A DNA stretch of 55,588 nt. Origin: an uncultured Microbulbifer sp. (GTDB lineage Bacteria; Pseudomonadota; Gammaproteobacteria; Pseudomonadales; Cellvibrionaceae). The stretch covers positions 1 to 55,588 of the forward strand of contig NZ_CANMKV010000030.1 in NCBI RefSeq assembly GCF_947498635.1. The letters are read 5' to 3'. Under the pieces are notes generated by a model. It was not told the origin of the DNA. It saw nothing but the letters and a program-made list of their open reading frames with translations, and searched no databases. Shown in pieces: positions 36,576 to 45,539 of the stretch. Both the position numbers and the translations under genes were made by a program. Within the stretch, counting starts at the first letter, position 1. Each line of letters starts with the position of its first letter.

Positions 36576-37088
36576 TTGTCTAGATTAGAAAATATTTCAT
36601 TTAGGACTCCTTGCCTCGAAGATGGCTTGGCGGTACACCGCCTGATTGAGAGCTGTCCACCGCTGGATACCAATTCCAGCTACTGCAACTTTCTTCAATG
36701 CAGTCACTTTGCCAACACCTCGGTTATAGCGGAGGCCGGCAAGGACCCAGTGGGCTTTATCTCGGGCTATATCCTCCCCGAGCGCAATGACACTCTTTTC
36801 ATTTGGCAGGTTGCCGTTGCTGAACGAGCGCGGGGCTTTGGCCTCGCCTCCCGCATGTTGAATCACATCATCAGCCGCCCCCAGTGCAAGTTTGTTAGCT
36901 ACCTCGAAACAACAATCACAAAGAGCAATCAGGCTTCGTGGGCGCTGTTTAGACGCGCGGCACAAAAGCTCTCTAGCAACCTTAACTCCTCAGTGTGGAT
37001 TGACGGTCAACTCCACTTTGACGGCTTGCACGACTCTGAACACCTTGTTCGTATCGGGCCTTTCACTCAAGTAACCAACTTTCAATAA
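36576..37088 (+). CDS. ectA: Diaminobutyrate acetyltransferase EctA
   Basis: A 170-residue GNAT enzyme that acetylates L-2,4-diaminobutyrate, the second committed ectoine step. Seen: LEDGLAVHRLIESCPPLDTN, SYCNFLQCSHF, VGFISGYILPERNDTLFIWQ, VAVAERARGFGLASRML (acetyl-CoA loop) and ETTITKSNQAS. The start must be the TTG at 36576: an in-frame TAG lies at 36564, AGGA lies 7 bases upstream, and the ATG at 36568 is out of frame. It opens the ectABC operon; ectB follows after 9 bases. Confidence 0.95.
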   Translation: MSRLENISFRTPCLEDGLAVHRLIESCPPLDTNSSYCNFLQCSHFANTSVIAEAGKDPVGFISGYILPERNDTLFIWQVAVAERARGFGLASRMLNHIISRPQCKFVSYLETTITKSNQASWALFRRAAQKLSSNLNSSVWIDGQLHFDGLHDSEHLVRIGPFTQVTNFQ

Positions 37089-37097
37089 GAGTAAAGA

Positions 37098-38393
37098 ATG
37101 AAAATTTTTGATGAGATTGAATCTGAAGTGCAAAGCTATGCCCGCTCTTTTCCGCGGGTTTTCTGTCGGGCTAAAGGCGAATTAATGTGGGATGAGGAGG
37201 GGAATCAATATTTAGACTTCCTCGCCGGTGCTGGCACCCTGAATTACGGGCACAACAACCCGCTATTTAAAGGCGTACTGTTGGATTACATACAGGCGGA
37301 TGGCATTACCCACGGCTTGGATATGCACACTAAGGCCAAGGGTGAATTTCTGCAGGCACTCAATGAGAAGATCCTGAAGCCCCGCAATATGGAGTATGTG
37401 GTTCAGTTTACTGGCCCCACGGGGACAAATGCCGTTGAAGCCGCGATGAAGATCGCTCGCAATGTCACGGGTCAGCAGAATATTGTTACCTTCACCAACG
37501 GCTTTCATGGAGTGAGCCTGGGCTCCCTGGCAGCCACAGGAAATTCACATCACAGAGATGCCGCTGGTGTGAGCCTGAATGGCACCCACCGCATGCCCTT
37601 TGATGGCTACCTGGGTGAAAATATCGATACCACGGAATACCTCGATAAGGTTCTGTCTGATTCCAGTAGTGGTATTAATTCACCGGCCGCAGTGATTGTC
37701 GAGACTGTCCAGGGGGAAGGCGGTATTAACGCTGCCAGCGCAGAATGGCTGCGCAACCTCCAAAGTGTATGCAGGAAACACGGTCTGCTATTTATCGTCG
37801 ATGATATCCAGGCGGGCTGTGGGCGCACGGGCGACTATTTCAGCTTTGAGGAGGCCGGTATCGAGCCGGATATTATTACCCTATCCAAGTCTCTTGGCGG
37901 TTATGGTCTGCCCTTCGCGGTTGTATTGATGAAGCCAGAGCTTGATCAGTGGAAGCCCGGTGAGCACAACGGTACGTTCCGTGGTAACAACCTGGCATTT
38001 GTAACGGCGAAGGCCGCGATCGAACACTACTGGAATGATGATAAGTTCTCCCAGGAAATTAAGCGCAAAGGCAAATATATCGCCGATCGCCTCGATAGTA
38101 TTGTCAGCAAATATGGTGAGGGCAACTTCACTAGGAAAGGCCGCGGCATGTTTCAGGGAATTAACTGTGTCAGTGGTGAAATCGCAGGAAAAATTACACG
38201 TCTCGCATTCAAGCAGGGCTTGATTATTGAAACAAGTGGTGCCGATGACCATATTGTCAAATTGTTATGCCCACTGATTATCAGTGATGAAAATCTTAAA
38301 AAGGGTATCGACATTATTGAGTCGGCCATTAGGGAAGTTTGCGCAGGTGAAGACGGTATGCCGGAAGAAAGGGTTTACTTCAAAGCGGGATAG
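37098..38393 (+). CDS. ectB: Diaminobutyrate-2-oxoglutarate transaminase EctB
   Basis: A 431-residue PLP enzyme converting aspartate semialdehyde and glutamate to diaminobutyrate, the first ectoine step. Seen: FDEIESEVQSYARSFP, FLAGAGTLNYGHNNP, FTGPTGTNAVEAA, IVDDIQAGCGRTG and the PLP-binding Lys264 in LSKSLGG. The length is typical (about 420-430). It lies 9 bases after ectA with AAGAG before the ATG. Confidence 0.97.
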   Translation: MKIFDEIESEVQSYARSFPRVFCRAKGELMWDEEGNQYLDFLAGAGTLNYGHNNPLFKGVLLDYIQADGITHGLDMHTKAKGEFLQALNEKILKPRNMEYVVQFTGPTGTNAVEAAMKIARNVTGQQNIVTFTNGFHGVSLGSLAATGNSHHRDAAGVSLNGTHRMPFDGYLGENIDTTEYLDKVLSDSSSGINSPAAVIVETVQGEGGINAASAEWLRNLQSVCRKHGLLFIVDDIQAGCGRTGDYFSFEEAGIEPDIITLSKSLGGYGLPFAVVLMKPELDQWKPGEHNGTFRGNNLAFVTAKAAIEHYWNDDKFSQEIKRKGKYIADRLDSIVSKYGEGNFTRKGRGMFQGINCVSGEIAGKITRLAFKQGLIIETSGADDHIVKLLCPLIISDENLKKGIDIIESAIREVCAGEDGMPEERVYFKAG

Positions 38394-38489
38394 GCTAAAT
38401 TTATCCAGACAGATTCCGCGTCGTACACATTAAAATTGCTGTGAGCGAGGGCAACATGGGTTGCCCTTGTGAGAAAAGGTGGACCACCA

Positions 38490-38894
38490 ATGATCGTTAG
38501 AAAATTACCCGAAGCCAAAGACTCAAACCGAAGAATAGTTTCTCCTGATGGCAATTGGGAGAGCACGCGTCTGCTCCTAAAAGACGACGGAATGGGTTTT
38601 TCTTTCCATATTACGACTATTTACACCGGTGCGGATTTCCAGATGCACTACCAAAATCACCTGGAAGCTGTTTATTGTATTTCCGGTCGCGGTGAGGTGG
38701 AAACACTGGAAAATGGGGAAAAACATCCTATCGAGCCCGGCACGATATACGTTTTAGATAAACATGATCGTCATGTCCTGAGAGCCTTTGAGGAGATGAC
38801 AATGGCCTGTGTTTTCAACCCCCCTTTGAACGGCCAGGAGGTCCACAATGCTGAGGGTGCCTATGAGCTGGAGGCGGACTCTATTCAGGAATAA
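38490..38894 (+). CDS. ectC: Ectoine synthase EctC
   Basis: A 134-residue cupin enzyme that cyclises N-acetyl-diaminobutyrate to ectoine. Seen: [58 protein letters not shown] (metal-binding cupin motif), [20 protein letters not shown] and [14 protein letters not shown] use the ATG at 38490, because the family begins MIVR and AAGGTGG lies upstream; a GTG at 38469 would add seven residues. It lies 96 bases after ectB and ends the compact ectABC block. Confidence 0.97.
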   Translation: MIVRKLPEAKDSNRRIVSPDGNWESTRLLLKDDGMGFSFHITTIYTGADFQMHYQNHLEAVYCISGRGEVETLENGEKHPIEPGTIYVLDKHDRHVLRAFEEMTMACVFNPPLNGQEVHNAEGAYELEADSIQE

Positions 38895-39488
38895 ATAATT
38901 GCTGACGAGGGGGGGGATATGAACCATCTGCCAAATAGCAGATATTATACTATTTCCAAGTTGCACCACTCGCGAACATCGAGCCTTCGATGTACCGAAG
39001 CGCGGCAGAGAGACTCTGCGGTCTTTTGTGCGGCACCCTCCCCCACTTTCTTCAGCTCCATTCGAGTTGATGCCCGCCGGCTTCAGAGGTGCAATCCTTT
39101 AAAGGGGTATGTTTTCTTCTGGCGTGGACGCTTATCAAAAGGTCGCAACACTTCGCTTTTCTCACCCTCTTCCCACCCCTATGGCGAGCATAAAGCAATG
39201 AGGCTGGGGGCAGGCGAACCCAACAGTTCAATTATTTTGAGGGGTAATGGAAGGCTTGGTTTGGGCGACTATTCTGACTTAATACACCCTTTAACTTCTT
39301 TTTTGTCTGCGCTATCTCGAGCAGCAAGGGAGAGACCCAATTTGTAATATTCCGCTGCAACCATAAGACGCTTGCACAAGGAAAGCAGCCTCTGCTCTCT
39401 GTCAAGATAGCTAACCCGGCCTGATCTGATGTGTTTATTCCAGACTTGCGGGCTGACCCCTAGAGTACAAAAGGATCTATAAGAGACG
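38895..39488. other. Long gap between ectC and ask
   Basis: 594 bases without a convincing gene inside what is normally a compact ectABC-ask block. A minus-strand frame (39269-39517, 82 codons) reads TLGVSPQVWNKHIRSGRVSY, like a piece of a helix-turn-helix protein, but its start lies inside ask. A G-run follows ectC. ask may have its own promoter here. Confidence 0.45.
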
Positions 39489-40919
39489 ATGCATACGATA
39501 GAAAAGATTGGCGGCACCTCAATGACTGATTATGAATCCGTCAGAGACAATATTATTAAGGGGAGTCCTGGCGATCTCTACAATCGGGTGTTTGTGGTTT
39601 CTGCCTATGGTGGCATTACAGACCTGCTGCTCGAACATAAAAAAAGTGGCCAGCCCGGAATCTATGGACTGTTTTCCAGCGGTATAGAAGATGATAGTTG
39701 GCTGGATAAGTTTGATGAGCTGCGCTTAAAGCTGTGCGAGATTAATGAGCGCCTCTTTAAGGGTGGAGATCTGCTGGAGGCGGCCAACCTGTTCTTGGAT
39801 GAGCGCCTTGAAGGCGCACAAAAGTGTTTGCGGGATTTGCAAAGCCTTTGCCAACACGGTCACTTCGCCCTGGATGCCCACCTCGGTACCGTCAGGGAGA
39901 TGCTTGCCAGTTTGGGGGAGGCCCACAGCGCATGGAACACCTCCAAACTTCTGCAGAGGGACGGTGTTAACGCCTGCTTTGTCGATTTAACCGGCTGGCG
40001 TACAAACAAGCATATCCCGTTGGATGAGCGCATTCGCGATGCATTTGCCAACATCGATTTGAATAAGCAGCTTCCGATTGTCACGGGCTATGCGCACAGC
40101 GATAAGGGTCTGCTGATCTCGTTTGATCGGGGTTATAGTGAAATGACTTTTAGTCGCCTAGCCGTCTTAACCGGGGCGAAAGAAGCTGTCATCCATAAGG
40201 AATTCCACTTAAGCAGCGCCGATCCCCGCTTGGTCGGTGCCGATAATGCCGTTCCTATTGGTAGAACCAACTACGATGTGGCCGACCAGCTCGCCAACCT
40301 GGGTATGGAAGCCATCCACCCCAAGGCGGCAAAAGGGCTTCGCCAGGAGAACATTCCTTTGCGGGTTAAAAATACTTTTGAGCCCGAGCATGCCGGCACA
40401 TTGATTACCGGCGACTACATCAGTGACTCTCCCTGTGTAGAGATTATCGCTGGCTGTAAAGGTGTTTACGCTCTGGAAATGTTTGATCAGGATATGGCCG
40501 GAAGCCTTCAAGATTACGATCGAGAGGTTCTGTCAGTGATAAAGAGATTCAAAGCGCATATCATCTCGAAAGACACCAATGCCAATACGCTGACCCATTT
40601 TCTGTCCACTAATCTGAAGACTATAAAGCGCATCCAGGCCTCCATTGAAGAGCTATTCCCTGAAGCGGAGTTGAATCAGCGCAAAGTCGCTATTGTTTCC
40701 GCTATAGGGAGTGACATGCAGATTCCTGGGGTTCTTGCCAAAGCGGTTCAGTCGATTTCCAGGAAAGACATCAGTGTTTTGGCTGTACATCAATCTATGA
40801 GGCACGTGGACATGCAGTTTATTGTCAATGAATCCGATTATGATGCGGCGGTGAGAACCCTGCATGAAGCACTGGTAGAGATACACGATCACGGAACCGC
40901 TATATGTCTCGCATCCTGA
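39489..40919 (+). CDS. ask: Ectoine-specific aspartate kinase (Ask_Ect)
   Basis: A 476-residue aspartokinase that feeds aspartyl phosphate into ectoine synthesis. The start HTIEKIGGTSMTDYESVRDN matches the ectoine-cluster kinases; FVVSAYGGITDLLLEHK and IVTGYAHSDKGLLISFDRGY belong to the kinase domain. The C-terminal part (about 320-476) has ACT-type segments (VEIIAGCKGVYALEMFDQDM, VAIVSAIGSDMQIPGVLAKA). Such isozymes are usually less feedback-inhibited than housekeeping ones. It overlaps the next gene by 16 bases. Confidence 0.95.
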   Translation: MHTIEKIGGTSMTDYESVRDNIIKGSPGDLYNRVFVVSAYGGITDLLLEHKKSGQPGIYGLFSSGIEDDSWLDKFDELRLKLCEINERLFKGGDLLEAANLFLDERLEGAQKCLRDLQSLCQHGHFALDAHLGTVREMLASLGEAHSAWNTSKLLQRDGVNACFVDLTGWRTNKHIPLDERIRDAFANIDLNKQLPIVTGYAHSDKGLLISFDRGYSEMTFSRLAVLTGAKEAVIHKEFHLSSADPRLVGADNAVPIGRTNYDVADQLANLGMEAIHPKAAKGLRQENIPLRVKNTFEPEHAGTLITGDYISDSPCVEIIAGCKGVYALEMFDQDMAGSLQDYDREVLSVIKRFKAHIISKDTNANTLTHFLSTNLKTIKRIQASIEELFPEAELNQRKVAIVSAIGSDMQIPGVLAKAVQSISRKDISVLAVHQSMRHVDMQFIVNESDYDAAVRTLHEALVEIHDHGTAICLAS

Positions 40920-41809
40920 GTCTGATCTTTTTTGGGGTTCTATTCGCCCCCTCTGGCCTGCTTGCCCAGGAGGCGAATGATAAAAAGGATGTTGAGAAAG
41001 AAGTAGAAACCTTGAGCAAGGCGATGTACACCCCCTTTGTGGAGAGGTACATACTGGATGAGCTGAAGCAGTTACGTGTTGATCAGGCGCAAACCAAACA
41101 TGAGCTGATCCAGCAAATTGTAGATCGCGAGCACAATTCTGTAGATAGAGCGGTCACTTACGCTACCGACACTGTCACCTACTTCTTTTACCTGATTGCC
41201 GGTGCCACCTCAATTTTGGTGCTGGTGGGCTGGCGTTCATTTCAGGATATCAAGGAGCGGGTGCACTCTCTGGCCGATGAGGAAATTTCCCGGTTGGTTC
41301 AAGAGTATGAAAAGCGGCTTGAGGTTATCGAGAGTCAGCTTCAACAGAAAACCCAGCACATCGAGGAAAACCGTGAGGAAATTGAGCTGACACAGGAGGT
41401 TCAGTCGCTCTGGCTCCGCGCACAGCAGGAATCGTCAGTGGCCAATAAAATTGCAGTCTACGATGAAATTTTGCAGCTGCGCCGAGAGGATGTTGAGGCG
41501 CTGACCTATAAAGCCGATGCCGTTTTGGAGCTCAATGAGCCGCAGTGGGCTATAAATCTCTGCCACCTGGCTCTCAGTATCGACCACGATAATGGCCATG
41601 CGTTTTATCAGTTGGCCTGCGCGCATACCACCATGGGCCAATTTGATGAAGCGCTGCGCTATCTGGCGGAAGCCATTATCCGGAGTGAGAGTTACCGTGA
41701 GGAGACTCTTAGTGATAGCGCCCTACAACCGTTGGTAGAGAGTGAGTCTTTTAAAGAACTCGATAAGATCATCGCCATGAAAAGCCATGATCATGACAAG
41801 GGTGCTTAA
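40904..41809 (+). CDS. Membrane-anchored TPR protein linked to the ectoine operon
   Basis: A 301-residue protein that I do not recognise as a named family. It has an N-terminal signal peptide (LSLIFFGVLFAPSGLLAQ), a periplasmic charged helix (about 25-85), one membrane helix (about 93-112: TYFFYLIAGATSILVLVGW), a coiled coil (about 117-165) and then TPR-like repeats (AVYDEILQLRREDVEALTYK; LCHLALSIDHDNGHAFYQLA; QFDEALRYLAEAI). If the signal is cleaved, the TPR part would lie in the cytoplasm. The 16-base overlap with ask means co-transcription and probable translational coupling, so a role in ectoine production or osmosensing is a reasonable inference, but no function is shown. Confidence 0.8.
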   Translation: MSRILSLIFFGVLFAPSGLLAQEANDKKDVEKEVETLSKAMYTPFVERYILDELKQLRVDQAQTKHELIQQIVDREHNSVDRAVTYATDTVTYFFYLIAGATSILVLVGWRSFQDIKERVHSLADEEISRLVQEYEKRLEVIESQLQQKTQHIEENREEIELTQEVQSLWLRAQQESSVANKIAVYDEILQLRREDVEALTYKADAVLELNEPQWAINLCHLALSIDHDNGHAFYQLACAHTTMGQFDEALRYLAEAIIRSESYREETLSDSALQPLVESESFKELDKIIAMKSHDHDKGA

Positions 41810-42002
41810 TTTCCTTACCGGCTTTAGGGGTGCCGCACTACTGACTTCGCGGTTCTGAATGCATTTGTACTTTTGTTGGCTTTAAAGTCATAGGTGTCGA
41901 AGGTTGATTCAGGCTTTGCCTGAGGCCCAGGCGCGCTACTTTTCCGAGGTGGCTTGAGGCACGGATGTCGCTTTAGCCTTCACAGGGATGTATTCATTTT
42001 GT

Positions 42003-42020
42003 ACCCCCTTTCAAGGGGGT
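42003..42020 (+). terminator. Possible terminator after the ectoine genes
   Basis: ACCCCC-TTTCAA-GGGGGT stem-loop (8 bp if the loop closes to 2 nt), followed by CCTCTTTG, a weak T-tract. About 195 bases after the TPR stop and 75 bases before the symporter start. Confidence 0.35.
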
Positions 42021-42094
42021 CCTCTTTGCTTCTGACCTGTCAGTAAATAACAGTATCTTCAAATCTATAACTTATAACGAGATAGGGTCTGCAG

Positions 42095-43528
42095 GTGATT
42101 TACGCATTTATTGGATTTTTATCGCTGTTTACTCTGGTAGGCATTTCCTCAGCGCTATTTAGTCGCGGTACCAAGGCCGATTATTACCTTGCCAGCGCGG
42201 GTATTCCTCCCTGGCTGGTTGGCTTGTCGGCAGTGGCGACAAATAACAGCGGTTACATGTTTATTGGCGTAATTGGTTATACCTACATCACCGGGCTGGC
42301 ATCCATCTGGTTAATGGTGGGCTGGATTGCCGGGGACTTTATTGCCTCCCTGTATGTACACAAGCGCCTGAGCTGTGCGACCAATTCAAGCGGAGAGGTC
42401 AGTTATGCTGGGGTGCTCAGTAATTGGTACGGGCAAAATCACTCTACTCTGCAGCGCATGATTGGGGTTATCTCCCTGTTGTTTTTGCTGATCTATGCTT
42501 CCGCGCAGATGGTTGCCGGTAGCAAGGCCCTTCATGTATTGCTGGACTGGCCACTTTGGTCCGGTGCTGTAGCGGGGGCGATACTAATTTGCCTCTACTG
42601 TTTTGCCGGAGGTATTCGTGCCTCCATCTGGACTGATGCCGCGCAATCTCTTGTGATGATCGGCGCAATGGGCACCCTGCTGGTCGTTGCCCTGGCAGAT
42701 TTAGGTGGACTTTCGGTTACCCTCGATAGAATGCGGGCCGTGGAAGGGTTTATGGACTGGTTCCCCCAGGCACTGGTACTCCCCGGCTGGAGTGGGGTGG
42801 CTCTCTTTGTGGTGAGCTGGCTCTTCGCTGGTTTTTCTGTGATTGGCCAACCCCATGTCATGGTGCGTTTTATGGCCCTGAGTGACTCCAGCAAGATGCA
42901 TCGTGCCCGGGCCTGGTATTACCTCTGGTTCATCCTTTTTTATTGTATGGCGACCGGTGTAGGCTTATTGTCCAGGGTTTATATCGCTGATGTCGGTAGC
43001 TTTGATGCGGAACTAGCCCTGCCGACTATGGCTATAGAACTGCTCCCGCCCATGCTGGTCGGTTTGATTCTTGCCGGAATCTTCGCCGCTACCATGTCGA
43101 CAGCTGACTCACTGTTGCTCAGCTGCTCCGCAGCTATTACCCACGACATACTTCCACACAAAACAGAGAAAACCTGGCTGCTGAAGCTCGCTACGGTGTT
43201 TATCACGGCTATAGCGCTCTTATTGGCGCTTACGAACAATCAAAGTGTTTTCAGCCTGGTGATTTTCTCCTGGTCGGGGCTCGCTAGTGCGTTTGGGCCA
43301 CTCATATTGGTGCTGTGTCTCGGCTGGAAGCCTTCGCAGCTCGTCAGTATTACCGCTGTACTGATTGGTTTTTCCTCTGCCATTGTATGGCGCGGACTTG
43401 GATTTCACGGCGCAGTTTACGAAGGGCTGCCCGGAATTCTCGCTGGACTATTGGTGTTCTACTTGGCCCGCCAGTTTTGTCGCCCCGTCGAACTGGGCGA
43501 AGTGAACTCTTTGGAGAGCACTCGCTAA
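42095..43528 (+). CDS. Sodium:solute symporter (SSS/PutP-like)
   Basis: A 477-residue protein with about thirteen membrane helices of the SSF fold. Seen: FSRGTKADYYLASAGIPPWL, GYMFIGVIGYTYITGLASIW, FAGGIRASIWTDAAQSLVMI (the family's TM-TDAAQ motif), ATMSTADSLLLSCSAAIT (sodium-site Ser/Thr) and GQPHVMVRFMAL. These match the Na+/proline symporters most closely. Between the ectoine and betaine genes its substrate is probably a compatible solute or precursor (proline, betaine, ectoine or choline); sequence alone does not decide. The start is a GTG at 42095. Confidence 0.92.
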   Translation: MIYAFIGFLSLFTLVGISSALFSRGTKADYYLASAGIPPWLVGLSAVATNNSGYMFIGVIGYTYITGLASIWLMVGWIAGDFIASLYVHKRLSCATNSSGEVSYAGVLSNWYGQNHSTLQRMIGVISLLFLLIYASAQMVAGSKALHVLLDWPLWSGAVAGAILICLYCFAGGIRASIWTDAAQSLVMIGAMGTLLVVALADLGGLSVTLDRMRAVEGFMDWFPQALVLPGWSGVALFVVSWLFAGFSVIGQPHVMVRFMALSDSSKMHRARAWYYLWFILFYCMATGVGLLSRVYIADVGSFDAELALPTMAIELLPPMLVGLILAGIFAATMSTADSLLLSCSAAITHDILPHKTEKTWLLKLATVFITAIALLLALTNNQSVFSLVIFSWSGLASAFGPLILVLCLGWKPSQLVSITAVLIGFSSAIVWRGLGFHGAVYEGLPGILAGLLVFYLARQFCRPVELGEVNSLESTR

Positions 43529-43580
43529 CACCCAGAATCAGCGGTTGATAGCTCATAGTATTTCCCTCAAAGCTCTCAAG

Positions 43581-43614
43581 GCTCTCAAGGCATACGCCCT
43601 TGGGGGCTTTTTTT
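43581..43614 (+). terminator. Intrinsic terminator after the SSS symporter
   Basis: GCTCTCAAGG (43581-43590) pairs with CCTTGGGGGC (43598-43607), ten base pairs with two G-U, 7-nt loop, followed by TTTTTTT (43608-43614). Preceded by a duplicated CTCTCAAGG. Confidence 0.8.
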
Positions 43615-44051
43615 ATGATTTTCAGTCCTTTGTAATTCTTGCCGATGGCCTTCGCTTTACTCCAGATTTGATCAAATATTGACCGCATTTTGGATAGAGT
43701 TCAAACGAGATGCCCAACCTTTAAATGGGGCATTTATAGTAAGAATATTCCGGAAAAACCCGGCATTTGTTGAAAAATAAATCTCCTTTCTCCCCCTCTG
43801 CCAGCATGGATTCAGCGGAAACAATTAGAGTTCAAACTAATAGCATGTTATATTTCGCGTCAAATAGCCTAGTCTGAAGGCGTGCGGCCCGGGTTTTCGC
43901 CCCACTTTTGCAGGCAGAGTTTCTGCTGCGGGAGGCCCGAGCTTCAGAGATTTAATACAGTGATGACCATGGGTCCAAATTCCTTGTTCAGCAGGGTGAC
44001 CCTCGGCTTTATCGCTTGATAAACAACCTATTGACCCTCTGTTAAGGCAGT
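43615..44051. other. Intergenic region upstream of betBA
   Basis: 437 bases with no gene. There is no betI repressor gene here. It must hold the betBA promoter; no box pair stands out. Confidence 0.45.
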
Positions 44052-45527
44052 ATGGAGAGACAGATGTCATTGGAAAAAGAACAAAGTTTTGTGGATGGTC
44101 GCTACCTGGCCAACGAAAGCGGTGAGTGTTTTGATGTATTCAACCCGGCAACCAATGAGGTTAGCTACCAGGTAGAGCAGGCCGATGAAAAGGTACTCGC
44201 TGAGACCATCGAGAGCGCCAAACGCGGTTTTGCGCAATGGTCAGCCATGGCGCCGATTGAACGCAGTCGTATTCTATTGAAAGCCGTAGCGCTGTTGCGC
44301 GAGCGAAACGACGAGCTGGCGGCTATTGAAGTTGCTGACACCGGTAAGCCTTGGCAAGAAGCGAGCGTTGTCGATGTCGTGACAGGCGCTGATTCCATTG
44401 AGTTCTTCGCCGGCCTGGCTGCAGGCATCGAAGGCAACCAGCAGCAGGTGGGTGAGGATTTCTACTATACCCGTCGCGAGCCCTTAGGTGTTTGCGCCGG
44501 TATTGGTGCCTGGAACTACCCCCTGCAGATCGCCTGCTGGAAAGCGGCACCGGCGCTGGCCTGTGGTAATGCCATGATCTTCAAGCCTTCCGAGGAAACG
44601 CCCAAGGGCGCCCTGAAGCTGGCCGAAATTTTTATTGAAGCGGGCATGCCCCCTGGCGTTTTCAATGTAATTCAGGGTGACGGTGCTGTTGGCGCCTGGC
44701 TGACCAACCATCCGGATATCGCCAAAGTGTCTTTCACTGGCGAAGTAGGCACTGGCAAGAAAGTGATGGCCGCAGCGGCCTCCAATTTGAAAGAAGTAAC
44801 CATGGAGCTGGGCGGTAAGTCCCCATTGGTTATCTTTGATGATGCCGACCTGGAACAGGCCGTCTCAGCCGCCATGCTGGGCAACTTCTATACCCAGGGC
44901 GAAATCTGCACCAATGGAACTCGCGTCTTCGTTCATCGCAATATCCATGAGCAGTTCCTCGCACGCTTAAAAGAGCGTACCGAGCAGAATATAATTGCCG
45001 GTGATCCGATGCATCCAGATACCAATTTCGGTGCACTGATCTCCGCCAAGCACCAACAGCTGGTGATGGACTACATCAATCAAGGTAAAAAGGAAGGTGC
45101 CACCCTCCTCTGCGGCGGTCATACCCTCTCCCCTGAGAATGCACCCAACGGCTACTTCGTCGCTCCGACGGTATTCACCGATTGTCGTGATGATATGACT
45201 ATCTGCCGCGAAGAGATTTTCGGCCCGGTGATGTCAGTGCTGGTGTTTGATGAGGAAGACGAAGTCATTCGTCGCGCAAATGATACCCGCCTGGGGCTTG
45301 CCGCTGGCGTATTCACTCGCGATATCACGCGCGCCCACCGGGTAATCCACCAGATGCAAGCGGGCATCTGCTGGATTAACGCTTACGGGGCCTCTCCGGC
45401 CGAAATGCCTGTGGGCGGATACAAGTTATCTGGTGTCGGGCGCGAAAATGGACTGGCAACCTTGAACCATTACACCCAGATCAAGGCGGTGTATGTGGGT
45501 CTGGCTCCACTAGAAAGTCCATTTTAA
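44052..45527 (+). CDS. betB: Betaine-aldehyde dehydrogenase BetB
   Basis: A 491-residue NAD(P)-dependent aldehyde dehydrogenase oxidising betaine aldehyde to glycine betaine. Seen: [20 protein letters not shown], the catalytic Glu252 in [20 protein letters not shown] and the catalytic Cys286 in [13 protein letters not shown], all as in BetB. The start is uncertain between the ATG at 44052 and one at 44064 ([14 protein letters not shown]), the latter with GGAGAG closely upstream. It is the first gene of betB-betA; betA starts 12 bases after its stop. Confidence 0.95.
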   Translation: MERQMSLEKEQSFVDGRYLANESGECFDVFNPATNEVSYQVEQADEKVLAETIESAKRGFAQWSAMAPIERSRILLKAVALLRERNDELAAIEVADTGKPWQEASVVDVVTGADSIEFFAGLAAGIEGNQQQVGEDFYYTRREPLGVCAGIGAWNYPLQIACWKAAPALACGNAMIFKPSEETPKGALKLAEIFIEAGMPPGVFNVIQGDGAVGAWLTNHPDIAKVSFTGEVGTGKKVMAAAASNLKEVTMELGGKSPLVIFDDADLEQAVSAAMLGNFYTQGEICTNGTRVFVHRNIHEQFLARLKERTEQNIIAGDPMHPDTNFGALISAKHQQLVMDYINQGKKEGATLLCGGHTLSPENAPNGYFVAPTVFTDCRDDMTICREEIFGPVMSVLVFDEEDEVIRRANDTRLGLAAGVFTRDITRAHRVIHQMQAGICWINAYGASPAEMPVGGYKLSGVGRENGLATLNHYTQIKAVYVGLAPLESPF

Positions 45528-45539
45528 GCGGTATCCTGC

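Noticed and set aside
39269..39517. Minus-strand 82-codon frame resembling a helix-turn-helix fragment
   Set aside because: Its start lies inside ask, no ribosome binding site is seen, and similarity is only suggestive; kept as a note in the gap entry.
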